From: Lacunisphaera sp.
GTDB taxonomy: Bacteria; Verrucomicrobiota; Verrucomicrobiia; Opitutales; Opitutaceae
NCBI GenBank assembly: GCA_009695095.1
Contig: SIBQ01000025.1
Coordinates: 1-33,035 of the forward strand
DNA: 33,035 bases
Reading direction: 5' to 3'
Shown: positions 1 through 7,371 of the stretch, in pieces
Numbering within the stretch: the stretch's first letter is position 1
How the letters are laid out: each line of letters begins with the position of its first letter
Position numbers and translations under genes: made by a program
The notes under the pieces: model-generated
Seen by the model: the letters and a program-made list of their open reading frames with translations, nothing else
Databases searched by the model: none
What the model was told of the DNA's origin: nothing

Positions 1-31
1 AAGATTTTCAAATTAGGCTTTTAATCTGTTT

Positions 32-180
32 GACGAGGTCCGGGGGGCTTCCCATTAGTGGTGGTCAAGGTTCCGGGCATCCACATCCTGTGGTGGTCGA
101 CAACGTGTCAGGAAGTTTTGGCAACTTGGTGTCGCCAGAGGCTTCCCGCCGTCGCTAGACCACGAGCCACGCCTTTTTTA
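32..180 (+). promoter_or_regulatory. Candidate structured leader RNA upstream of nrdB
   Basis: This non-coding stretch before nrdB can form several helices: a CCACA/TGTGG hairpin (81-93), an AAGTT/AACTT hairpin (113-127), an outer helix of 42-49 with 141-148 including two G-U pairs, and GTGGTC (61-66) with GACCAC (158-163), which would cross the outer helix as a pseudoknot. A run of six T residues (174-179) follows, about 25 bases before the nrdB start, so it could be an attenuator or a small RNA with its own terminator. A TTTAAT -10-like hexamer lies at 20-25. No NrdR box and no known riboswitch consensus was recognised. Folding was done by eye only. Confidence 0.3.
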
Positions 181-203
181 TCAATTTAAGTTCTGCGTCA
201 GCT

Positions 204-1289
<1,086 letters not shown>

Positions 1290-1332
1290 AAAGAACTGCC
1301 CGCACTATAATCTTCCTGTCCTTCCTTTTGCC

Positions 1333-4300
1333 ATGAATCTCCCATCTGTCATGCAAGACCTTACTCTGAAGAAACTTGCAGTCGAGCCCAAGGATAAAAA
1401 AATAAATTACAACTGGCGTGACATCCTCCGGAAGGAAGAGGTGCTGGTCCCCGAGGTGCAGGTGCTCTGCCCCCACGGCGACGAGCGTTTCGACCTCGGT
1501 GAGGTCGCTGACACGGTCGGCCAATCCCTCGCCAATCTTCTCCAGTCGAAGGGCGAGAAGGACATCTTCAACGAGAAGAACCAGCGCTTCGTCGCCGACG
1601 TCACCCGCGAGGTTGCCCAAAACCTCACCAAGAAGGCCCTCGAGCGCGGCCCCCTCCGCGTCACCCTCCACGATCTTTACGTGCTCATCGAGAAGACCCT
1701 CGTCGACAACAACGCCTACGACGTCGCCAAGAGCCTCCTCCTTAAACGCGCGCCCAAGCTTAACGTCGCCCACGACACCCAGGGCGTCACCGTCCGCCTC
1801 ATCCGCCGCAGCTGCCAGGTCGTTCCTTGGAACGAGGGCAAAATCGAGATCGCCATCTGCAAGGCCTTCCTCTCCCTTCAGAAGGACCCCACCCCCGCCT
1901 TCAGCATCACCCGGGCCATCACCGAGCGCGCCCGCCGGGTGAAACAGGCCTTCCTCCACATCGAGGAGGTCCAGGACATGGTCCAAGAGGAGCTTATGAA
2001 GGCCGGCCACTACAAGGTCGCCGAGGACTACATCCTTTACCGCGCCGGCCGCGCCACCGCCCGCCTTGCCGACCCCTCCCTGTCGTCCGCCACGCCCGAG
2101 GTCGCCCCCGACCAGCAGAACTCCATGGTCATCGTCGCCCGCGCCGACGGCTCCACCTACCTCTGGAACGGCCTCGACCTCAAGAAACGCATCGAATTCG
2201 CCTCCATCGGCCTCGAGCTCTGCCTCACCGCCGACCAGATCGAGGCCGAGCTGCGCCGCGCCCTTTTTGACAACATCGCCCTCGGCGACCTCAACAACAC
2301 CATCATCCTCAACGCCAAGACCCTGATCGAGAAGGATGCCGACTTCGCCAAGTTCGCCGGCCGCATCCAGCTGACCTACATCTACGAGGAGGTCCTCGCC
2401 TGGGACATCGTCCGCGACGGCATCGACACCCTCAGGTCCGCCCACCAGAAGGCCTTCGCCCGCTACGTCGACCACGGCATCGCCATCAAGCGCCTCTCCC
2501 CCCGCCTCAAGCAATACGATCTCGCCAAAATCGCCGCCGTCATCGATCCCTCTGCCGACCTCGAGCTCGATTCCATCGGCGTCCAGACCATCTACGACCG
2601 CTACCTCATCATCGACAAGACCGGCCAGCGTTCCCGCCGCATCGAGACCCCCCAGTTCTTCTGGATGCGCGTCGCCCTGGGCCTTTTCCTCGATGAAAAG
2701 AAGCGCACCCGCGAGGACTGGGCCATCCACCTCTACGAGCTCTACAAGTCTCGCCGCTTCTGCAGCTCTACGCCCACCCTGTTCAACTCCGGCACCCTCC
2801 ACTCCCAGCTCTCGTCCTGCTACCTCTACTACGTCGACGACTCCATCGAGGGCATCTTCCAGCGCGGCATCGCCGACAACGCCTATCTCTCCAAGTGGGC
2901 TGGCGGCCTTGGCGGCTCCTGGACCTCCGTCCGCGGCACCGGCGCGCACATCGTCGGTACCAACGGCGAGTCCCAGGGCGTCATCCCCTTCCTCAAGCTC
3001 CACAACGACCAGCTCGTCGCCGTCAACCAGGGCGGCAAGCGCAAGGGCTCCGGCTGCGCCTACCTCGAGTCCTGGCACAACGACATCTTCGAGTTCCTCG
3101 AGCTCCGCCGCAACACGGGGGACGACCGCCGCCGCACCCACGACATGAACACGGCCAACTGGATCCCCGACCTCTTCATGAAGCGCATGGAGGCCCGCGG
3201 CACCTGGACCCTCTTCCGCTCCAACGAGACTCCCGACCTCCACCACCTTTTCGGCCGCAAGTTCGAGGAGGCCTACCTCCGCTACGAGAAGCTCGGCGAG
3301 GAGGGCAAGATCCATGCCCACAAGATCGAGGCCCTCGAGCTCTGGAAAAAGATGCTCTCGATGCTCTTCGAGACCGGCCACCCCTGGATCACCTTCAAGG
3401 ACCCCTGCAACGTCCGCTCCCCACAGGACCACGCCGGCGTCATCCACAGCTCCAACCTCTGCACGGAGATCACCCTCAACACCTCGAACGACGAGACCGC
3501 CGTCTGCAACCTCGGCTCCCTCATCCTCGACTCCCACCTCAAGCCCGACGGCTCCCTCGACCACGAGAAGCTCCGCGACACCATCCGCGTGGCGGTCCGC
3601 GCCCTGGACAATGTCATCGATATCAATTTCTACCCCACGGAGGCCGCCAAGCGCTCCAACCTCCGCCACCGCCCCATCGGCCTCGGCGTCATGGGCCTCG
3701 CCAACGCCCTCTACCTGAAGGGCGTGCCCTTCGCCTCCGAGGCGGCCGTCGAGTTCAACGACGAGTTCATGGAGGCCATCGCCCACTACGCCTACGAGGC
3801 CTCCTCCGATCTCGCCGGCGAGCGCGGCGCCTACTCCACCTACAAGGGCTCCAAGTGGGACCGCGGCCTCCTGCCGCAGGACACCGTCGACCTCCTCGAG
3901 CAGGAACGTGGCGTGCCCATCCAGGTTCCCCGCGGCGCCCGGATGAACTGGGAGCCCCTCCGCTCCAAGATCGCCAAGCAGGGCATGCGCAACTCCAACG
4001 TCCTCGCCATCGCCCCCACCGCCACCATCTCCAACATCACCAATACCTCGCCCTGCATCGAGCCCGCCTACAAGAACCTTTACGTCAAATCCAACCTCTC
4101 CGGCGAGTTCGTCGTCCTCAACCCCTTCCTCGTCCGCGACCTCAAGGCCCGCGGCCTCTGGAACCAGGAGATGAACGACGCCCTCAAGTATTTCGACGGC
4201 GAGCTGCGCGACATCGACGCCATCCCCGCCGACCTCAAGGCCAAGTATCTCACCGCCTTCGACGTCGAGTTCAAGTGGGTCATCGCCGCCGCCGCCCGGC

Positions 4301-4671
4301 GGCAGAAATGGATCGACCAGTCGCAGAGCGTCAACCTCTGGCTCAAGTCGCCCGACCTCAAGGTCCTCTCGCACATGTATCGCTCCGCGTGGCACGCCGG
4401 GCTCAAGACCACGTATTATCTCCGGACACTTGGCGCCTCCAACATCGAGAAGTCCACGGTCCACGTGAAGAAGGACGTCCGCGGCGCCGCCGGCGAGACC
4501 AAGGCCGAGACCACCGCCCGCGACGTCAGCGATGCCGCCGCTGCTTCTGACTCGTCACAAGTCACAAGTCACTCGTCACAAGAAGCCGCTTCTCCGCCCT
4601 CTGCTGACGCAAAGCGCGCCTGCTCGATTGAGGCGATGAAGAACGGCAGCGAGTGCGAGGCATGTCAGTGA
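1333..4671 (+). CDS. nrdA: Ribonucleoside-diphosphate reductase large subunit with several ATP-cone domains
   Basis: This 1112-residue catalytic R1 subunit reduces ribonucleoside diphosphates. E. coli NrdA is about 760 residues; the excess is N-terminal. There is an ATP-cone-like region at about 30-140, a clear cone at about 150-235 and a degenerate third at about 258-345, resembling the multi-cone chlamydial NrdA. The barrel contains the first redox Cys in SQLSSCYL, the NLCTE active-site segment (Asn, Cys, Glu), the second redox Cys in AVCNLGSL, and the YY pair in TTYYLRTLG that passes the radical. The tail ends SECEACQ, the mobile Cys pair that re-reduces the active site. A linker at about 1070-1092 is built from 7-bp repeats. 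A TATAAT hexamer at 1306-1311, between nrdB and nrdA, has no good -35 partner. Confidence 0.97.
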   Translation: MNLPSVMQDLTLKKLAVEPKDKKINYNWRDILRKEEVLVPEVQVLCPHGDERFDLGEVADTVGQSLANLLQSKGEKDIFNEKNQRFVADVTREVAQNLTKKALERGPLRVTLHDLYVLIEKTLVDNNAYDVAKSLLLKRAPKLNVAHDTQGVTVRLIRRSCQVVPWNEGKIEIAICKAFLSLQKDPTPAFSITRAITERARRVKQAFLHIEEVQDMVQEELMKAGHYKVAEDYILYRAGRATARLADPSLSSATPEVAPDQQNSMVIVARADGSTYLWNGLDLKKRIEFASIGLELCLTADQIEAELRRALFDNIALGDLNNTIILNAKTLIEKDADFAKFAGRIQLTYIYEEVLAWDIVRDGIDTLRSAHQKAFARYVDHGIAIKRLSPRLKQYDLAKIAAVIDPSADLELDSIGVQTIYDRYLIIDKTGQRSRRIETPQFFWMRVALGLFLDEKKRTREDWAIHLYELYKSRRFCSSTPTLFNSGTLHSQLSSCYLYYVDDSIEGIFQRGIADNAYLSKWAGGLGGSWTSVRGTGAHIVGTNGESQGVIPFLKLHNDQLVAVNQGGKRKGSGCAYLESWHNDIFEFLELRRNTGDDRRRTHDMNTANWIPDLFMKRMEARGTWTLFRSNETPDLHHLFGRKFEEAYLRYEKLGEEGKIHAHKIEALELWKKMLSMLFETGHPWITFKDPCNVRSPQDHAGVIHSSNLCTEITLNTSNDETAVCNLGSLILDSHLKPDGSLDHEKLRDTIRVAVRALDNVIDINFYPTEAAKRSNLRHRPIGLGVMGLANALYLKGVPFASEAAVEFNDEFMEAIAHYAYEASSDLAGERGAYSTYKGSKWDRGLLPQDTVDLLEQERGVPIQVPRGARMNWEPLRSKIAKQGMRNSNVLAIAPTATISNITNTSPCIEPAYKNLYVKSNLSGEFVVLNPFLVRDLKARGLWNQEMNDALKYFDGELRDIDAIPADLKAKYLTAFDVEFKWVIAAAARRQKWIDQSQSVNLWLKSPDLKVLSHMYRSAWHAGLKTTYYLRTLGASNIEKSTVHVKKDVRGAAGETKAETTARDVSDAAAASDSSQVTSHSSQEAASPPSADAKRACSIEAMKNGSECEACQ
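4552..4603 (+). repeat. 7-bp tandem repeat tract inside the nrdA C-terminal linker
   Basis: Four consecutive heptamers (TCGTCAC, AAGTCAC, AAGTCAC, TCGTCAC; 4552-4579) are followed at 4590-4603 by TTCTCCG CCCTCTG. The latter 14-mer recurs exactly at 5171-5184. Because 7 is not a multiple of 3, each unit is read in a different frame. The result is a Ser/Gln/Thr/His-rich linker between the barrel and the terminal Cys pair of NrdA. Related heptamer tracts occur at 5171, 5987, 6046, 28607, 28662 and 30727-30853. Confidence 0.8.
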
Positions 4672-4719
4672 CGCGAAGCGTCATCTCGCCGTAGCCTCGT
4701 GCGAAGGCGGATAGCTCTC

Positions 4720-4743
4720 AAGGCGGCCCTCACCGGCCGCCTT
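4720..4743 (+). terminator. Probable intrinsic terminator of nrdBA
   Basis: A perfect 9-bp stem, AAGGCGGCC (4720-4728) with GGCCGCCTT (4735-4743) and a 6-base loop, lies 49 bases after the nrdA stop. The following tract (TCTCCTT) is T-rich but interrupted, so termination strength is uncertain. Confidence 0.55.
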
Positions 4744-4751
4744 TCTCCTTG

Positions 4752-4784
4752 CCTGAAACTGCGCCGATGGACGCAGGTTTCAGG
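4752..4784. repeat. Second hairpin downstream of nrdA
   Basis: CCTGAAACTGCG (4752-4763) pairs with CGCAGGTTTCAGG (4772-4784), leaving one bulged base and an 8-base loop. It directly follows the nrdA terminator and contains the GTTTCAG word also seen in heptamer tracts at 6015 and 28607. It may be a repeat-derived palindrome or a backup terminator. It argues against starting the next gene before about 4785. Confidence 0.5.
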
Positions 4785-4815
4785 ACAAGCCCCGGGCCGC
4801 GATCCCCTGTTCGGC

Positions 4816-5154
4816 TTGCTCCTCTTCTCCGGTATCGGGGCCATCATCGGCTACCTCGGCACTGCGGCGTTGGCCGTCGCCCTGCACTTCGTCGCTCAGG
4901 CGCGCCCGGTCACGCGGCTCGTCAGCGCGGTGACCGGCACGTTGCTGGCCGGCCTGGGCTACCTGCCCTTCCTTTGGATGAACTGGAAGAGCAGCGGCCC
5001 GGATTCCGGCCCGCCCGAGGAGACCTTCCTGGGCTATTTCTTGCGCAACTGGAACGACCCATTTGTTATCGTCTTTCTAGCCGGCGGACTCATCACCGCC
5101 CTGCTCTACGACCACCTCGCGCGACGATTCAACCGAGCAACGGCAAAAGTATAG
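4816..5154 (+). CDS. Small predicted membrane protein (unrecognised)
   Basis: The open frame runs upstream to a GTG at 4699, but that part overlaps the nrdA terminator and a second hairpin. An in-frame TTG at 4816 is therefore preferred, giving about 112 residues. Three hydrophobic stretches are visible: LLLFSGIGAIIGYLG onward, then the one around TGTLLAGLGYLPFLWM, then PFVIVFLAGGLITALLY. They suggest a three-helix inner-membrane protein with a basic C-terminus. I do not recognise a family. No ribosome-binding site is visible and the start is uncertain. Codon use fits the neighbours, and the HD-domain gene begins 48 bases after its stop, so they may be co-transcribed. Confidence 0.5.
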   Translation: MLLFSGIGAIIGYLGTAALAVALHFVAQARPVTRLVSAVTGTLLAGLGYLPFLWMNWKSSGPDSGPPEETFLGYFLRNWNDPFVIVFLAGGLITALLYDHLARRFNRATAKV

Positions 5155-5170
5155 GCCAAAGACCGGCCCT

Positions 5171-5198
5171 TTCTCCGCCCTCTGTCCTCCGTCTTCTG
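5171..5198. repeat. Four-unit 7-bp repeat just before the HD-hydrolase start
   Basis: TTCTCCG, CCCTCTG, TCCTCCG and TCTTCTG run to within four bases of the ATG at 5203, where a ribosome-binding site would normally lie. The reverse complement (CAGAAGA CGGAGGA CAGAGGG CGGAGAA) matches the style of the GAGGACA array at 30774-30801. Confidence 0.75.
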
Positions 5199-5202
5199 CG
5201 CC

Positions 5203-5736
5203 ATGTCCCTCCCGACCAAAGACGCTGCCCTCGCCCTGCTCCACCAGCATGTCCGCGATGACTACCAGCGCCTGCATGCGCTGATGGTCGCCACCGCGCT
5301 GGAGGGCTACGCGCAGCACTTTAACGAGGACACGTTGCTGTGGTATGTCACCGGCCTGCTCCACGACATCGACTTTGACGAGCATCCCGACACCCACCCT
5401 GCCCCGTCGCTGCAATGGTTCAAGGACTGGGGTTATCCGCCGGAACTCATCCACGCCGTCGAGTCCCACGCCTACGGCTACCACGGCTTCACCACGCTCC
5501 CCCAAACGAACCTCGTCGCGTGCGAGGAGATCAGCGGCATCTTCTACGCCTACCGGAAAATGAATCCCGTTCGCTACGGCGAGATGAAGCCCGGCTCCAT
5601 CAAGAAGAAGTTCAAGGACGGCGGATTCGCTGCAAAGATTGATCGCTCTACGATTGAGCTAGGATGCCAGCATCTCGGTGTGGGGATTGATGACCATATA
5701 GCAAATTTGGTCCGTTTTCTTGCTCCACTTTCTTAG
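5203..5736 (+). CDS. HD-superfamily predicted metal-dependent hydrolase
   Basis: This 177-residue protein has the HD-domain pattern: H25 in the first helix, the H54-D55 doublet in LLHDIDFDEHP, and a later His in AVESHAYG. Such residues bind one or two metal ions and hydrolyse phosphoester bonds, often in nucleotides. It resembles the small stand-alone predicted HD hydrolases (COG2316-like); the substrate is unknown. The last 35 codons (5629-5736) are noticeably AT-richer than the rest. A second, GC-rich version of the same 35-residue tail lies 227 bp downstream in frame with its own stop. The current 3' end therefore looks swapped in or duplicated. A heptamer repeat occupies the region just before the ATG. 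Confidence 0.8.
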   Translation: MSLPTKDAALALLHQHVRDDYQRLHALMVATALEGYAQHFNEDTLLWYVTGLLHDIDFDEHPDTHPAPSLQWFKDWGYPPELIHAVESHAYGYHGFTTLPQTNLVACEEISGIFYAYRKMNPVRYGEMKPGSIKKKFKDGGFAAKIDRSTIELGCQHLGVGIDDHIANLVRFLAPLS

Positions 5737-5855
5737 CGAATCCGTCCCCCGCCTTGTGTCTGCCGCTGCCCGATGGGCGCCCGCGTCAGCCACCCTCCAC
5801 TTCGCTCCGGGCCACGCCTCACGGCGTGACCATCTTTGCGCTTCCGCGCTCCGTC

Positions 5856-5963
5856 GCCGCGAAGGTCGACCGCGCGATGATCCAGATGGGGTGCGACAAA
5901 CTCGGCGTGCCCCTTGACGATCACATTGCGAATCTGGTTCGGTTTCTGACACAGCTGCCGTAG
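5856..5963 (+). pseudogene. Duplicate 3' end of the HD-hydrolase gene
   Basis: The frame encodes a 35-residue tail ending LVRFLTQLP that matches residues 143-177 of the upstream HD protein at 23 of 35 positions, including the block DDHIANLVRFL. It ends in its own TAG. The reading frame stays open back to a TTG at 5754, but the intervening residues do not resemble the HD domain. This copy has host-like GC-rich codons. A CACGCC/GGCGTG hairpin lies between the copies (5813-5828). It is either the original 3' end displaced by an insertion of about 227 bp or what remains of a second paralogue. It is not expected to make a functional protein. Confidence 0.7.
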
Positions 5964-5986
5964 TCGCGGCCATTGGCCGCGACGGA

Positions 5987-6073
5987 GTGACGAGTGGGAT
6001 GTGATATGTGACTAGTTTCAGAAGCAACCGGGGTCTGTCTCCTGCTCGTCACATGTCACTCATCACTTGTCAC
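5987..6073. repeat. Two facing 7-bp repeat arrays
   Basis: The left array is GTGACGA, GTGGGAT, GTGATAT, GTGACTA, GTTTCAG (5987-6021). The right array is TCGTCAC, ATGTCAC, TCATCAC, TTGTCAC (6046-6073). The reverse complement of the right array matches the first 28 bases of the left at 21 positions, so the pair could form a long imperfect hairpin. A longer-period tract with repeated TTTCGCG words follows at about 6093-6128. With the HD 3'-end duplicate, these fill most of the gene-free stretch 5737-6222. Confidence 0.75.
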
Positions 6074-6222
6074 ACAAGCGAAGCCATTCCGTGTTTCTGC
6101 TCTTTCGCGCTTTCGCGATCTCTTATGGCGGAGATCTGAGCTTGCCGGGGACAAGGCAGTCAAATATCATACCGTGAAATTCGGGACGTTCCCGCACAAC
6201 TCCACCCAAAAAATCCTCCGCC

Positions 6223-6561
6223 ATGATATTTATCCTGTGTTATCTCGCCGTGATTGTCTTCCTCATCGTCGGTTTCTGAAAGGTGTTCACTAAGGCCAAC
6301 CAGCCGGGTTGGGCGATCCTTATTCCTATTTATAATTTCTACATCCTGCTGAAGATCGCGGGCCGGCCGGGTTGGTGGCTGCTTCTGTTTCTAATCCCCC
6401 TGGTCAACCTGGTGATCTGTTTCATGGTCGCCCTCGATATCGCCAAATCATTTGGCAAGGGCACAGGTTTCGGGCTCGGACTCTTTTTCCTCAGCTTTAT
6501 TTTTTACCCAATCCTCGGCTTCGGCAGCGCCGCCTACCAAGGTGCGCCGGCCCGCACCTGA
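6223..6561 (+). pseudogene. DUF5684-like small membrane protein gene interrupted by one in-frame UGA
   Basis: From ATG 6223 the frame reads a hydrophobic helix (MIFILCYLAVIVFLIVGF), then a TGA at codon 19 (6277-6279), then KVFTKANQPGWAILIPIYN and further hydrophobic segments to 6561. The part after the stop is open from a GTG at 6283 (92 residues). Proteins with this W-K-x-F-x-K-A-x-x-P-G-W-A-x-x-I-P-x-Y-N pattern are small multi-helix membrane proteins of the DUF5684 type, often misnamed signal peptidase. They carry Trp where the TGA stands, so a TGG-to-TGA change is the simplest explanation. It could be a real nonsense mutation, a sequencing error or local readthrough. Translation from GTG 6283 would lack the first helix. 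The function of the family is unknown. Confidence 0.65.
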
Positions 6562-6598
6562 CCCAGCAGACAGAGACAAGGTCACGAGACTCGGATGG

Positions 6599-6712
6599 GG
6601 TCAGCCTATGGGGGCTTTGGGTCGGTCGCAGAATCAATCCGAGCTGACCAGCAGAGGTCCGGTTCAAAATCCTGTGAGCCCGGACCGAGCCGAGCCAGCC
6701 AGGCCTTTTTCG
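6599..6712. other. Non-coding segment with two perfect stems and a T-run
   Basis: GGTCAGC (6599-6605) pairs with GCTGACC (6643-6649), and GGTCCGG (6656-6662) pairs with CCGGACC (6680-6686). A GGCCTTTTT tract follows at 6703-6710. The GGTTCAAAATCC word looks like a tRNA T-arm, but no acceptor or anticodon stem fits. It may be a small RNA or a terminator region between the DUF5684-like gene and ychJ. Confidence 0.3.
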
Positions 6713-6741
6713 ACTGATTCAGCGCGTCAGGCCGAGCCAGA

Positions 6742-7263
6742 CTACGCCTTGAGCAGACAGCAGTGCTTGTATTTTTTCCCACTGCCGCAGGGGCACGGAT
6801 CGTTGCGGCCGACTTTCGGGGCGGCTGACTGGTAAGGCGCGGGGCCCAGCCGGGCTTCCCGGTTGTAGAGCCACACGCCGTTGAGCCGCAAAAACTCCGC
6901 CTTCTCCTGCAGAATTTTCTCCTGGCCTCCCTCCGTACCATGTGCGGAGAAATCAACGAAGGCTTTGTCGGGATTGGCCGTCGTCTCGTGGGCGTGCACC
7001 TCGAGCCGGGTCCATACGACCGCCGGCTCGCCCTCCTCCGCGACATACGGTTTCCCGGCCGTCGGCCGGTGCGTGTCGTGGATGAACTTGAAATCATGCG
7101 CGACGTGCGCCGTGAACCGGGCGCGCATCAACTGCTCGGCCGTCGCCGCCGGTTTTTCCCCGGTTAGCAGCGGCTCGCAGCACGCCTCGAACAACTGCCC
7201 GCTGCCGCAGGGGCAGGGCTGTCCGCGTTTTGGTTTATGATCCTTGACCGGTCCGGAAGTCAT
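6742..7263 (-). CDS. ychJ: YchJ/UPF0225 family protein with SEC-C motifs at both ends
   Basis: This 173-residue protein has the typical YchJ layout. An N-terminal SEC-C zinc motif ([15 protein letters not shown], about residues 14-28) is followed by a central NTF2-like domain with the segments [20 protein letters not shown] and VDFSAHG. A second SEC-C motif, [18 protein letters not shown], lies at the C-terminus. SEC-C binds zinc and in SecA contacts SecB and ribosomes; the role of YchJ itself is not established. The ATG at 7263 (MTSGPVKD) was chosen over an in-frame TTG at 7275 because it gives the usual length. The gene is divergent from the SNF2 helicase with about 108 bp between starts. 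Confidence 0.9.
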   Translation of the reverse strand: MTSGPVKDHKPKRGQPCPCGSGQLFEACCEPLLTGEKPAATAEQLMRARFTAHVAHDFKFIHDTHRPTAGKPYVAEEGEPAVVWTRLEVHAHETTANPDKAFVDFSAHGTEGGQEKILQEKAEFLRLNGVWLYNREARLGPAPYQSAAPKVGRNDPCPCGSGKKYKHCCLLKA

Positions 7264-7371
7264 GCCCCCGACCAAGCCCGAGCCTCCGCCCCAAGGCGAG
7301 GGGAAAGCAGTCCGCGCAACTCCGGGGTTTACGGCGACGGTTTTTTTGCGGACGCTGGACTGCTCCGTCCC

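Noticed and set aside
32..180. Cobalamin riboswitch, SRP RNA or tmRNA in front of nrdB
   Set aside because: None of the conserved core words of these RNAs is present; only local hairpins can be drawn.
2895..4550. Second long plus-strand frame within nrdA
   Set aside because: It is rich in Arg, Pro and His, the usual out-of-frame product of a GC-rich gene, with no domain signature.
5987..6073. CRISPR-like array
   Set aside because: Units are 7 bases with no spacers, and no cas genes are in the window.
6640..6690. Possible tRNA because of a T-arm-like GGTTCAAAATCC
   Set aside because: No acceptor stem, D-arm or anticodon stem can be drawn around it.
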